A DNA stretch of 64,000 nucleotides from AC-51 sp963749895 (GTDB taxonomy: Bacteria; Actinomycetota; UBA4738; HRBIN12). Numbering within the stretch: the stretch's first letter is position 1; each line of letters begins with the position of its first letter. Below, piece by piece: positions 43,360-51,555 of this stretch. Where the stretch lies: contig CAVVOG010000001.1 of assembly GCA_963749895.1 (NCBI GenBank), forward strand, positions 1 to 64,000, given 5' to 3'. The notes beneath the pieces were generated by a model. The model was given only the letters and a program-made list of their open reading frames with translations, was not told the origin of the DNA and searched no databases. Made by a program: the position numbers and the translations under genes.

Positions 43360-43399
43360 GCCGGGTGGCGCCCCCACCATGGTAGGGGCGCCACCCGGC
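43360..43399 (-). other. Strong hairpin between nosZ and the cupredoxin gene
   Basis: GCCGGGTGGCGCCCC (43360-43374) pairs perfectly over 15 bp with 43385-43399; the 10-nt centre can pair further after one mismatch (ACC with GGT). There is no T-tract in the nosZ direction, so it is more likely an RNA-stabilising or partial read-through element than a simple terminator. Confidence 0.65.
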
Positions 43400-43408
43400 T
43401 TGGGGGGG

Positions 43409-45385
43409 TTAGGGCGCCACCTCGATCCAGCCCTGCATCTCGAGGTGGAGGGCGGAGCAGAACTCCGTGCAGTACATCGCGAAGGTCCCCGGCCGGTTGA
43501 GCGGCAGGTCGACGTTCACGACCTCGCCCGCGTCGATCGAGACCTCGATGTTGTGCTGAGGGATCGCGAACCCGTGGGTCGCGTCGGGCGTCTGCTCCAC
43601 GTTCGTCAGGTGCAGCCGGAGGGTGTCGCCGACCTTCGCCTGGATCGTGTCCGGCGTGAAGTGGCTCCGCAGCACCGACATGTAGACGTGGACGTCCTTG
43701 CCGTCGCGCTCGATCTTCTCCTGCCCGGCTTCGATCGCGAACTCGGACCTCGCCCAGGTGGCGGGGTCCGTCCCCGGGTCGTACACCTGGATCGTGTGGA
43801 CGAGCTTGTCCGCCTTGATCATCTGGACGTAGTGCGGCTCGCCCATGCCGATCGGCGCGTCGTACAGCACCTCCATCTGGTCGCCGGTCAGGTCGACCAG
43901 CTGGAAGTTCTGCGGGTGCAACGTGCCGAGCGGCGGGAAGCGGTCGATCGACCACTTGTTGAGCGCCACGAGGTAGGTCCCGTCGGGGTTCACCGTGTCG
44001 CCCTCGGCGGTCACCAGGTGCCCGATGTTGTACTGGACCGGCAGCTTCTCCACGAGCTGGAACGCATCCCCGTCGTGCCCGGCCTTCGGCCCGAGGGACC
44101 ACTTCGCGACGGCCGTGTCGATGAACAGCGACGTGTAGGCGTAGCCCTTGTCGTCGAACTGCGTGTGGAGCGGCCCCGCACCCAGCTCGACCTGCGCGAT
44201 CATCACGTCCTCGAGCTTGAGGATCGGCACGCCGTACTCGTCTTCGCCCTCGTAGGTGCCGGCGTCGATCGCGGCCTTGATCTTCTCGAACTCGTAGACG
44301 CTGCCGTTCGGATCGAGCTTGCCGCCGATGCAGATGTAGTCGCCGGTCGGATTCACGTCGACGCCGTGCGGGCTCTTCGGCTCTGGCGCGAGCGTCAGGA
44401 CCTTCTCGGCTGCAGCCACGTCGAGCGGGATCACGTTCATCCCGTTGATCTCGACCGTCTCGCCGGCCTTGAAGAGCTCCTCGGCCTTCTGCCAGTCGAT
44501 GATGTGGAGGTAGTCGTAGTCGTTCGCGGAGGCGCCGGCCTCGAGCGGCTGACCACCCTGCGAGGTCCCGACCGCCATCTCCGAGTTGTACGAGTTGATG
44601 AATCCGTAGCCGAAGCTGGTCAGCTTGCCGGCGTCGGCGAGGTCCTGCGTGTACGGGGGAAGTTCGATCTGGAAGGTGCTCGCCTTGTCGAACCTGCCGG
44701 TCTCCTGGTCGATCGCGATCCACGTCGAGAACCCGCGGAACTCCTCCTTGAACCTCGACAGGGGCGCGTAGCCGTTCACGGGGGTCGGCGTCATCGTCGA
44801 GATGTGCACGTACTCCGAGTTGGGCGTCACGAAGCACCCGCCGTGCGAGGTCTGGAGGTTGGGGATGTCCCAGATCTCCTTGGTCTTGAAGTCGCGGAGA
44901 TCGATCATCGCGATCCGGCCGTTCGCGCGGTCGTTGATGTAGAGCCAGCGACCGTCGTAGTCGCCCTCGGTCTCGGACAGCGCCGGGTGGTGCGTGTCAC
45001 CCCAGTACACCGGGTTGCTCTTGTCGGGGTCGATCCCACCCTCGAGCACGAGGTTCCCCTGATCGCTGCCGTAGCCGTACCCCTGCCACGCATCGGGTGT
45101 GAAGACGGGGATCACCTTGAGGACGCGCATCGAGGGCACACCCATCACGATCATCTGCCCGGAGTGCCCGCCGGACGCGAACATGAAGTACGGGTCGTAC
45201 TCGCCGGGTGGGACGAACGTCTTCTGCGCGGCGCTCGACTGGTCACCCGTCAGCCCCTGCCCGGAGTCGCCGTCGTCCCCGCCGGACGAGGAGAACCCGA
45301 CCCTCGCCCCGGCTGCCCCGACCACGACGCCGCCCGCGAGCATGCCCAGCGCCGCTCGGCGAGAGACCTGCGGTCCACCTGCCAT
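43409..45385 (-). CDS. nosZ: Nitrous-oxide reductase, clade II type with twin-arginine-like signal
   Basis: A 658-residue NosZ, reducing N2O to N2 outside the membrane. The CuZ site has DTHHPALS, the DxHH form of clade II; the other CuZ His are in SHGG, SPHG, GPLHTQF, NIGHL and EPHY, for seven in all. The C-terminal cupredoxin domain has the CuA motif YCTEFCSALHLEM. The N-terminus QVSRRAALGMLAGG looks like a Tat signal, whereas most clade II enzymes have Sec signals. The ATG at 45385 is chosen because AAGGAGGAG lies just upstream; the longer frame would start inside the upstream operator. It is first in a minus-strand train leading to nosDFY and rrf2. Confidence 0.95.
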   Translation of the reverse strand: MAGGPQVSRRAALGMLAGGVVVGAAGARVGFSSSGGDDGDSGQGLTGDQSSAAQKTFVPPGEYDPYFMFASGGHSGQMIVMGVPSMRVLKVIPVFTPDAWQGYGYGSDQGNLVLEGGIDPDKSNPVYWGDTHHPALSETEGDYDGRWLYINDRANGRIAMIDLRDFKTKEIWDIPNLQTSHGGCFVTPNSEYVHISTMTPTPVNGYAPLSRFKEEFRGFSTWIAIDQETGRFDKASTFQIELPPYTQDLADAGKLTSFGYGFINSYNSEMAVGTSQGGQPLEAGASANDYDYLHIIDWQKAEELFKAGETVEINGMNVIPLDVAAAEKVLTLAPEPKSPHGVDVNPTGDYICIGGKLDPNGSVYEFEKIKAAIDAGTYEGEDEYGVPILKLEDVMIAQVELGAGPLHTQFDDKGYAYTSLFIDTAVAKWSLGPKAGHDGDAFQLVEKLPVQYNIGHLVTAEGDTVNPDGTYLVALNKWSIDRFPPLGTLHPQNFQLVDLTGDQMEVLYDAPIGMGEPHYVQMIKADKLVHTIQVYDPGTDPATWARSEFAIEAGQEKIERDGKDVHVYMSVLRSHFTPDTIQAKVGDTLRLHLTNVEQTPDATHGFAIPQHNIEVSIDAGEVVNVDLPLNRPGTFAMYCTEFCSALHLEMQGWIEVAP

Positions 45386-45403
45386 GGTGCTCCTCCTTCT
45401 CTC

Positions 45404-45420
45404 TGGACCTTTCTGGTCCA
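45404..45420. promoter_or_regulatory. Proximal 17-bp dyad of the nosZ control region
   Basis: TGGAC-N7-GTCCA, reading TGGACCAGAAAGGTCCA on the minus strand. It is 18 nt before the nosZ ATG, just upstream of the ribosome binding site. It matches the distal copy at 13 of 17 positions. Confidence 0.7.
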
Positions 45421-45490
45421 TTGCCCCGTCACCGTGGCACCGATCGAACGTCGGAGGGAAGCGCGAAGGTCCCGGGTTCGAGAGGACCTT

Positions 45491-45507
45491 TGGACCATCT
45501 TCGTCCA
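45491..45507. promoter_or_regulatory. Distal 17-bp dyad of the nosZ control region
   Basis: TGGACGAAGATGGTCCA on the minus strand, the same TGGAC-N7-GTCCA arrangement as the proximal copy, 87 bp away centre to centre. It also lies 37-53 bp before the -10 box of the divergent MBL gene, so it could control both. Confidence 0.7.
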
Positions 45508-45543
45508 GAGGTACCTCACGGCGATCGCTCGGACCGGCGCTGT

Positions 45544-45549
45544 TAGGGT
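45544..45549 (+). promoter_or_regulatory. Predicted -10 element (TAGGGT), leaderless MBL transcript
   Basis: TAGGGT ends 6 nt before the ATG at 45556, with no ribosome binding site between. Confidence 0.45.
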
Positions 45550-45555
45550 CCCGCC

Positions 45556-46419
45556 ATGACGATCGCGACGATCACCGTCGGCCACGTCGAGGTGACCGCA
45601 CTGCTCGACGGGATCTCCGAGGACATCCCGATCCTGGAGGCCTTCCCCGACGCCCCGCCCGACGCGCTCCTCGCTGCGCGCGACCGGTTCCCGGACGTCT
45701 ACGGCCCGGACGACACGTGGCGCCTGACCGTGCGCGCATGGCTCGTGCGGCACCCGGAGGGCGAGCTCCTGATGGACACGGGGGTCGGCTCGACCGCGGC
45801 GATGTCGTGGTTCCCGGAACCCGGTCGCCTCCACGAAGCCCTGGCAGAGGCCGGCACCGCCGCCCACCTCGTGAACACCGTCGTCGTGTCCCACATCCAC
45901 GACGACCACGTGGGGGGCACGGTCACCACCGAGGGCGAGCTTGCGTTCCCGAACGCCCGGTTCGTGATCCAACGAGCCGACCTGGACGCCGCCCGCACGA
46001 GCGCGACGGCCGCCGATGCCGACGAGGAGGACGTCGCGGTCTGGGACACGCTCCTCGCCCCCCTGGAGGCCGCCGGGCTCTTCGACGTGGTGGAGGGTGA
46101 CCACGCCCTCACCGGGTCCCTCCGACTCCACCACGCGCCCGGCCACACGCCCGGCCACCAGGTCCTGCGCATCACGTCGAAGGGCTCGCGGGCGCTGCTC
46201 TCGGCGGACACCTGGAACCACCCGGCACAGCTCGCCCACCCGGACTGGTCCTCGGCGCCCGATGGAGCGCCCGGCAGGGCGGCCGCGACCCGCCGATCGA
46301 TGCTCGCGGGACTCCTGTCCCATCCCGGCACGATCGTGGCCACGACGCACTTCGCCGAGGCGTTCGGGCACGTGGTGAGCGGACGCGACGGTCTCGCGAC
46401 CTGGGAGCCGGTGGCGTAG
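45556..46419 (+). CDS. MBL-fold metallohydrolase
   Basis: A 287-residue metallo-beta-lactamase-fold hydrolase with the metal motif SHIHDDHVGG (about residues 114-123), then HAPGHTPGHQ, and Asp in LLSADTWNHP. Members hydrolyse lactones, thioesters or glutathione adducts; the substrate is unknown. It is divergent from nosZ and shares its regulatory region, including the distal dyad. It ends 10 bp before the convergent M24 gene. Confidence 0.85.
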   Translation: MTIATITVGHVEVTALLDGISEDIPILEAFPDAPPDALLAARDRFPDVYGPDDTWRLTVRAWLVRHPEGELLMDTGVGSTAAMSWFPEPGRLHEALAEAGTAAHLVNTVVVSHIHDDHVGGTVTTEGELAFPNARFVIQRADLDAARTSATAADADEEDVAVWDTLLAPLEAAGLFDVVEGDHALTGSLRLHHAPGHTPGHQVLRITSKGSRALLSADTWNHPAQLAHPDWSSAPDGAPGRAAATRRSMLAGLLSHPGTIVATTHFAEAFGHVVSGRDGLATWEPVA

Positions 46420-46429
46420 GGCGAACCCG

Positions 46430-47680
46430 TCAGATCACGAACGGTTCCGACGGCGTGGACTGCAGGAAGGTCCCGCCGTCCTCGGTGAAGGCCATCGTGT
46501 TGATGCTCATCGCGAGCCCGGCCTGCTGGGGGAGGTAGAAGTTGGCCTCGTAGTTCATGACGTCGCCGGGCTCGAACGTCGCGTCGCCCGGATCCACGCC
46601 CAGCTCGTAGACGAAGTCCCCCACCCAGTCGGGAGGGAACGCGATCCCCAGCTCGTAGCCGCCGACCCACCACTCGTCGCCCAACAGACCGACGTCGCGG
46701 TAGTAGCTCTCCACCCTCGCGAGGAGGTCGCGCACCGGAAGCCCCGGCCGGATCGCGTCGGCGACGACGTTCACCGCGTCGGTCGTCTTGCGGATGTGCG
46801 CGAGCACCTCCGCATCGGGCTCGCCGATCGAGAAGCATCGCGCGGTGTTCGCGTGGTAGCGGTGATGGACGCCGCACACGTCGACGTTGACGATGTCGCC
46901 GGGCATGATCTGTCGCCTGCTGGCCAGCCCGTGGACCGTCGCGGCCCGAGGGCCGCTGACCACCGGCAACGGGATCGCCGCGACCTCGCCGCCGGCAGCG
47001 GCCATCGCGTGGATCATCGCGCCGTAGACCTCCAGCTCCGTCACGCCGGGCTCCGCGAGGGCGTCGTGTGCCGCCGAGAGCCCCACGTCGGCGATCCTCT
47101 GCGCCGTCCGCACGTAGGCGAGCTCCTGCGGGGACTTGCGGCGTCGAACCGCCCGGACGACGTCGGTCCCGTCGACGACCTCGGCGGCGCCTGCCGACTC
47201 CAGCACGGCCTGGAACCGCTCCGAGACGGTCCGCGGCGGCCGGTAGCAGCGCATCTCCAGCCCGACGCGGCCGCCGAGCCATCCCTCGGCCTTCAGCTCG
47301 CCCGCGATGAAGTCGAATCCTTCGGGTCCGAGCCCCTCGAAGATCCGCACGTCCGGGGAGACAGCGGTGAACTGGAGCAGCGCGGCCTCCTCGGGATCGT
47401 CGAAGTGGATCGACCTGTCGTGGTCGACGTGGACGGCGACCCCCGAGGCCGGCATCCATCCGGCCGGGCCGTTGGCCTGGTACCACTCGGCCGCGTATCC
47501 GGTCAGGTAGTTGATCGACTCGGGCGCCGTCACGTAGAGGAGGTCGATCCCCCGGTCGGCCATCGCCGCCCGGACGCGAGCGAGCCGCTCGCGGTACTCG
47601 CGGAGCGAGAACGGGGCCTCGAGCTGCGGGTTCAGCCGCTCCAGCACCCGGCGCTTGTTCGGTCCCATCGCATCCCCCAT
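46430..47680 (-). CDS. M24-family hydrolase, creatinase/ectoine-hydrolase-like
   Basis: A 416-residue two-domain protein with a creatinase N-terminal domain (about 20-160, LLYVTAPESINYLTGYAAEW) and a C-terminal pita-bread domain (about 185-416). Of the five metal ligands of aminopeptidase P, the second Asp is Asn (YHANTAR), the GHGIG His position reads GYELG, and the last Glu is replaced in SINTMAF; only the first Asp and one Glu remain. This pattern fits creatinase-like C-N hydrolases that need no metal. Creatinase would release sarcosine and urea, which suits the sarcosine-type dehydrogenases nearby, but the substrate is not proven. ATG at 47668 is an alternative start. Confidence 0.75.
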   Translation of the reverse strand: MGDAMGPNKRRVLERLNPQLEAPFSLREYRERLARVRAAMADRGIDLLYVTAPESINYLTGYAAEWYQANGPAGWMPASGVAVHVDHDRSIHFDDPEEAALLQFTAVSPDVRIFEGLGPEGFDFIAGELKAEGWLGGRVGLEMRCYRPPRTVSERFQAVLESAGAAEVVDGTDVVRAVRRRKSPQELAYVRTAQRIADVGLSAAHDALAEPGVTELEVYGAMIHAMAAAGGEVAAIPLPVVSGPRAATVHGLASRRQIMPGDIVNVDVCGVHHRYHANTARCFSIGEPDAEVLAHIRKTTDAVNVVADAIRPGLPVRDLLARVESYYRDVGLLGDEWWVGGYELGIAFPPDWVGDFVYELGVDPGDATFEPGDVMNYEANFYLPQQAGLAMSINTMAFTEDGGTFLQSTPSEPFVI

Positions 47681-47720
47681 CGCTGACCGTTCCTCCTTCG
47701 GCTCTCGCCGCGGCGCGCGC

Positions 47721-50270
47721 CTACGGGCACGTATCGAACGTGTTGGTGCCGCCGCCCCCACGACAGACGTCTCTCCCGGCCCCGCCGCTGAGGTGATCGT
47801 TCCCCGGCCCGCCCTCCAGACGGTCGCGCCGGTCGCCACCGGAAAGGAAGTCGCCCCCGGCCCGGCCGATCAGCACGTCGCGGCCGCCGAAACCGTAGAG
47901 GGAGTTCGGACCGGCGTCGCCGCGGAGACGGTCGTCGCCCAGGAGGGTGCCGTACACGTGGTCGATCCGCCGGTACCGGTCCGTACCCACGATCGGTCCC
48001 CACCCGCGGCCCTTCGCCAGGTTGACCTCGACCCGCTTGCGTGTGCACCGGTTCCCCACGCAGCTGAAGTAGCTCACGGTGTCGCGTCCGGAGACCCCGT
48101 CGATGAGATCGTCGCCGCCGAGACCGGTGAGCACGTTGTCACCGTCGTCGCCCCGCAGGACGTCGTCGCCAGAGCCGCCGAAAGCACCCTCGAGCCCCCG
48201 CAGCGTCGATCGGTCCTGTCCGACGAACGCCCGCTCGGTCCCGAGGTCGACCTCGACCGGTCGACCGAGGTTCGAGTAGGACACGTAGTCGTAGCCGCCG
48301 CCGCCAAGGACGAGGTCCTCGCCGCCGCTCGGATAGATCACGTCGTCTCCGCCGCGTGCACACAGCACGTCCGTCAGCGGTGTCCCGACCAGCTGATCGT
48401 TGCCCGACGTGCCGTCGTGCGTGCACGTCGTGGCGTCGAGCCCCTCGATCGTCACCGATGCCGCATCGTCGGTGGGGTCGGGGTCGTCGGCGCTCGTGAC
48501 GGCCGCCTCGAGCACGACCGGGCCCGTGCGACGGAGCTCGACGTCGATCGAGAGCCGAGCGACTTCCCCACGGGAGAGCGCCCCGACGGGGCAGTCGATC
48601 CGCCCCGAGGATCGGACGCAGAGACCGGGCGCCTTCACCACCGTCGCGCCCGACCCGGTGTCGAGGGACAGCACCACGCCGTCCGGGCCGGTCGGCCCGT
48701 TCGCCACCGCGACGAGATCGACGTCCACCGCGCGTCCCTTCAGCGCTCGAGGGGGGACCCGAGTGATCGCGACGGCGACGTCGGCGCCCGATGACGGCGG
48801 CGGCACCACGCGGGCCCACGTCGTCCGCCACCGGTCACCGTCCACGCTCGGGGTCGCCGCCGACGTCTGTACCGTCCACAGGCTGCCGTCTGACGGGTCG
48901 GCCACCGTGGCGCTCGTGTCACCCCAGCGGTTCGTGCCGTCGACGTCCGGGACCGCGTACGGAGCCTCACCGGGCGCGAAGACGACCTCGCCGCCGAGCG
49001 TCCCGATCGCGTCGGCGACGGTGCGGAGCCGGTACGCACCGCTCGCGTACCTGCTCTCGGAGAACCTCGTGTATCCGAGGAGGAGGTCGCCGGCAGGGTT
49101 GACGGCGAGCGACGGGAACGCCGACACGACCCCCAAGCGGCCCTGCTGGAGCACGGTTCCCTCGGGGAGGAACTGCCACCACTGCACGGAGGCGCGCGTG
49201 GGCTCCGACGCCGGCAGGAAGACCGTGTGAGCGCACCAGATCGTGCCGTTGCGCATCGTGCACGTCTGGAGGCGGGTGTCACCGGTATCGATCGCGACCG
49301 CCGAGCCACGCTGCGGTGCGTCGACCGCGGTCGTCGACCACCTCGACCCGACGACCGCGGCGGCTCGTGAGATGTACTCGGGCTCCGCCGTGGTGCCCGA
49401 GAGCGCCCCGATCGTGAGCGCGCGACCGTTGCCGTCGTCGCTCGCGATCAGTTGTGCCCCGACGAACGCGTCCATCGTCGTGACCGGCGCCAGGCCCCGG
49501 CGTCCTCCGTCCACCACGCGCGCCAGCGTCATCGCGGGATCGTCGTCCTCCGCCTCGGTGCGGTCGAACCCGAGCAGCAGCGACCCGGCGGCCCGTCCGT
49601 CGGCGATCACGTCTCGGTCGGTCGCCACCGAGATCCAATCCGCGGAGAACCCCACACGCGTCGAGCGCACCTCGCGATCGCCGCCCGCGGCGGCGTCGAC
49701 CCGGACCATCCACCAGCCACCGGTCGGGTCGGAGGTCTTCGAGACCGCGAGCACGACGCCGGCCTCCCTGCGACCGGGATCCACGCAGGCGGCCATCACG
49801 AAGCGTTTGCCGAACGGCTCCCAGACGACGACCGGGTCGACGACGTCGACGATCGACGGGTCGAATGCGCGCCACCAACCCAGCAACGAGGACGCGGCGA
49901 GCACCCCGCCGTCCTTCGAGGAGACCCGTACCCCGTCCGCGACGACCTGCACGAGGTGCGAGGTCCCCACGGCGCCGTGGGTGTCGGGGGGCGACACCGT
50001 CGCGTCTCCCTCGATCCCGGGGATCGTCGCCGCCGGATCGGGTGAGGCGGCGAGGATCGTCCGTTCCCCACGGCGTAGGTCGGTCGACGGGATCGCCTCC
50101 GCCGCGATCAGTCGCTCGCCGTCCACGATCACCTGCGACCTGTCGGGTCCCGCGCTCCGACCGAGCAGCGAGGGCGGCGGGACCGAGACGGCGCCGGCGA
50201 CGGTCGGCGCGACGGTCGACGACACCGCGAGCGCGGCGATCACGACGGCGAGGGCGCGGGTCCGGAGCAT
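47721..50270 (-). CDS. Secreted RTX-repeat (calcium-binding) protein
   Basis: An 849-residue exported protein. The signal peptide covers about residues 1-27 (ALAVVIAALAVSSTVAPTVAGA). An N-terminal region (about 60-470) resembles a secreted propeller-type domain with DPSIVDVVDPVVVWEPFGKR. A CARDB/DUF11-like segment follows (about 495-610). The C-terminal third has glycine-aspartate nonapeptides such as GGDDVIYPSGGEDLVLGGGG and SGGDRRDRLEGGPGNDHLSG, which bind calcium and fold in the extracellular space. No enzymatic motif was recognised. It ends GGTNTFDTCP, and is flanked by a gene on the same strand 40 bp upstream. Confidence 0.8.
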   Translation of the reverse strand: MLRTRALAVVIAALAVSSTVAPTVAGAVSVPPPSLLGRSAGPDRSQVIVDGERLIAAEAIPSTDLRRGERTILAASPDPAATIPGIEGDATVSPPDTHGAVGTSHLVQVVADGVRVSSKDGGVLAASSLLGWWRAFDPSIVDVVDPVVVWEPFGKRFVMAACVDPGRREAGVVLAVSKTSDPTGGWWMVRVDAAAGGDREVRSTRVGFSADWISVATDRDVIADGRAAGSLLLGFDRTEAEDDDPAMTLARVVDGGRRGLAPVTTMDAFVGAQLIASDDGNGRALTIGALSGTTAEPEYISRAAAVVGSRWSTTAVDAPQRGSAVAIDTGDTRLQTCTMRNGTIWCAHTVFLPASEPTRASVQWWQFLPEGTVLQQGRLGVVSAFPSLAVNPAGDLLLGYTRFSESRYASGAYRLRTVADAIGTLGGEVVFAPGEAPYAVPDVDGTNRWGDTSATVADPSDGSLWTVQTSAATPSVDGDRWRTTWARVVPPPSSGADVAVAITRVPPRALKGRAVDVDLVAVANGPTGPDGVVLSLDTGSGATVVKAPGLCVRSSGRIDCPVGALSRGEVARLSIDVELRRTGPVVLEAAVTSADDPDPTDDAASVTIEGLDATTCTHDGTSGNDQLVGTPLTDVLCARGGDDVIYPSGGEDLVLGGGGYDYVSYSNLGRPVEVDLGTERAFVGQDRSTLRGLEGAFGGSGDDVLRGDDGDNVLTGLGGDDLIDGVSGRDTVSYFSCVGNRCTRKRVEVNLAKGRGWGPIVGTDRYRRIDHVYGTLLGDDRLRGDAGPNSLYGFGGRDVLIGRAGGDFLSGGDRRDRLEGGPGNDHLSGGAGRDVCRGGGGTNTFDTCP

Positions 50271-50310
50271 GGACCGGCATCGTACCGCCGCGGTCCGTGA
50301 GACCCCCGGC

Positions 50311-50958
50311 TCACCAGGGCAGCCCGACGGTATCCGCGATGAACCAGATCGTCCCGAGCGCCGCGGCGACGATCGTGATCGCCACGCCGATCGCCCACGG
50401 GAGCCGGCGCCAGGCGACGAGGACCCCGAGGACGACGCCGGCCGCAGCGGTGCCGAGCTGAAGGGCGAGGCGCGAGGTTGCCTCGATCCGGACCGCGGCG
50501 TCGCTGCCCGAGATACACAGGTCGAACCCGGTCGCCAGCCGGTACCCGTCCGGACACACGGGAGAGTCGATCACCTGCAGCCCGAGGACCAGGCCCGCCA
50601 GCGCGATCAGGACGGCCTCTCCCCAACGCCACCCGTCGCCCCCGTTCGGGTCCGACGGTCGCCAGACGCCGCCCCACAGCACGACCGCACCCAGGGCCGC
50701 GGTGGCGAGACCCGCCATCACGAAGACGCCCCCGACCCCCACCGTGGTCCGGCACCACTCGCGCCCGGCGGGGCCCCCGTACGGGCACGTGAGCTCGGCC
50801 CAGGCCGACCAGACCGTGAACAAGCCCGCGAGCATCACGCACGTGCCGACCGTGATCTGCGCTGCCCTCCCACGGACGGAAACCGGCTCCAACCCGCGGG
50901 AACGCTGGGCTCGTCGGGTGGTCGCGGGCGTGGTCGCGGGCGTCGTCACGACCCTCAT
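50311..50958 (-). CDS. Four-helix membrane protein, unknown
   Basis: A 215-residue protein with about four membrane segments: residues 33-52 (VGTCVMLAGLFTVWSAWAEL), 72-95, 112-130 and 180-205. Two Cys pairs in the outer loops (CPYGG...EWC and VCPDG...LC) could form disulfides. No family recognised. The ATG at 50958 is preferred to the frame's earlier start, which would add a non-membrane leader. It is divergent from the CAP gene. Confidence 0.6.
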   Translation of the reverse strand: MRVVTTPATTPATTRRAQRSRGLEPVSVRGRAAQITVGTCVMLAGLFTVWSAWAELTCPYGGPAGREWCRTTVGVGGVFVMAGLATAALGAVVLWGGVWRPSDPNGGDGWRWGEAVLIALAGLVLGLQVIDSPVCPDGYRLATGFDLCISGSDAAVRIEATSRLALQLGTAAAGVVLGVLVAWRRLPWAIGVAITIVAAALGTIWFIADTVGLPW

Positions 50959-51006
50959 CCTGGCAGGCGGTGTGCACCGGTGTGTGCAAGGTCCGCGGTC
51001 ATCGGG

Positions 51007-51012
51007 TATCCT
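51007..51012 (+). promoter_or_regulatory. Predicted -10 element (TATCCT) of the CAP-protein gene
   Basis: TATCCT ends 11 nt before the ATG at 51024, giving at most a very short leader. Confidence 0.4.
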
Positions 51013-51023
51013 GCGCACTTCGG

Positions 51024-51479
51024 ATGCGAACCCCCCGGCGCACCCTCCTTCCCGTTCTCCCCCTCTTGGTGGCGATGCTCTGCGTGCTGTGGGCCGGCCC
51101 GGCCGCGGCCGGGAACCGGGCGGAGCGCCAGCGGGAGAAGCTCCTCGGCTTCGTGAACGACGTACGGACCCACCGCGGGGTGAAACCCCTGCGTGAGCTC
51201 TCCGGTCTGTCCGACATCGCCCGTTCGCACACGCGGGCCATGGTGCGGCAGGGCCGGCTGTTCCATACGCAGGACCTGGCGAAGAAGGTCCGGTCGTGGA
51301 GCCCCGTCCGGTGGGGCGAGAACGTCGGCTACGGCCCCTCGATCTGGCGCGTCGTCAAGATGTGGCAACGGAGCCCGAGCCACTACGCCAACATGATCGG
51401 GCGCGGGTTCCACCGTGCCGGGGTGGCTGTGGTCTACGCCAAGGGTTGGTACTGGGCGACCCTCATCGTCATCAGCTGA
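51024..51479 (+). CDS. Secreted CAP-domain (SCP/PR1) protein
   Basis: A 151-residue secreted protein. The signal peptide spans about residues 1-31 (LLPVLPLLVAMLCVLWAGPAAA). The CAP domain includes LLGFVNDVRTHRGVKPL, HTRAMVRQGRLFHTQDL (His pair), GENVGYGP and SPSHYANMIG, which contain the conserved His and Glu residues. Bacterial CAP proteins bind sterols, metal or peptides outside the cell; activity is unknown. The start follows a TATCCT promoter-like element. Confidence 0.85.
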   Translation: MRTPRRTLLPVLPLLVAMLCVLWAGPAAAGNRAERQREKLLGFVNDVRTHRGVKPLRELSGLSDIARSHTRAMVRQGRLFHTQDLAKKVRSWSPVRWGENVGYGPSIWRVVKMWQRSPSHYANMIGRGFHRAGVAVVYAKGWYWATLIVIS

Positions 51480-51518
51480 GCGGGCCACCCGTCGCTCGAC
51501 GCCCCGGTCCGTCTGCGC

Positions 51519-51524
51519 TACGGT
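51519..51524 (+). promoter_or_regulatory. Predicted -10 element (TACGGT) of the DUF1918 gene
   Basis: TACGGT would give a leader of about 25 nt containing AGGAGGGAG before the ATG at 51556. Confidence 0.4.
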
Positions 51525-51555
51525 CGGTATGTCTCTCGTTCCACAGGAGGGAGCC

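Noticed and set aside
43360..43399. Rho-independent terminator after nosZ
   Set aside because: The stem is strong but no T-run follows in the nosZ direction; recorded as a hairpin of uncertain role.
45470..45482. tRNA-like GGGTTCGAG segment
   Set aside because: Looks like a T-arm fragment, but no acceptor stem, D-arm or anticodon arm can be built around it.
43379..45559. 726-codon open frame on the plus strand
   Set aside because: Antisense to nosZ, which is certain from its CuA and CuZ motifs.
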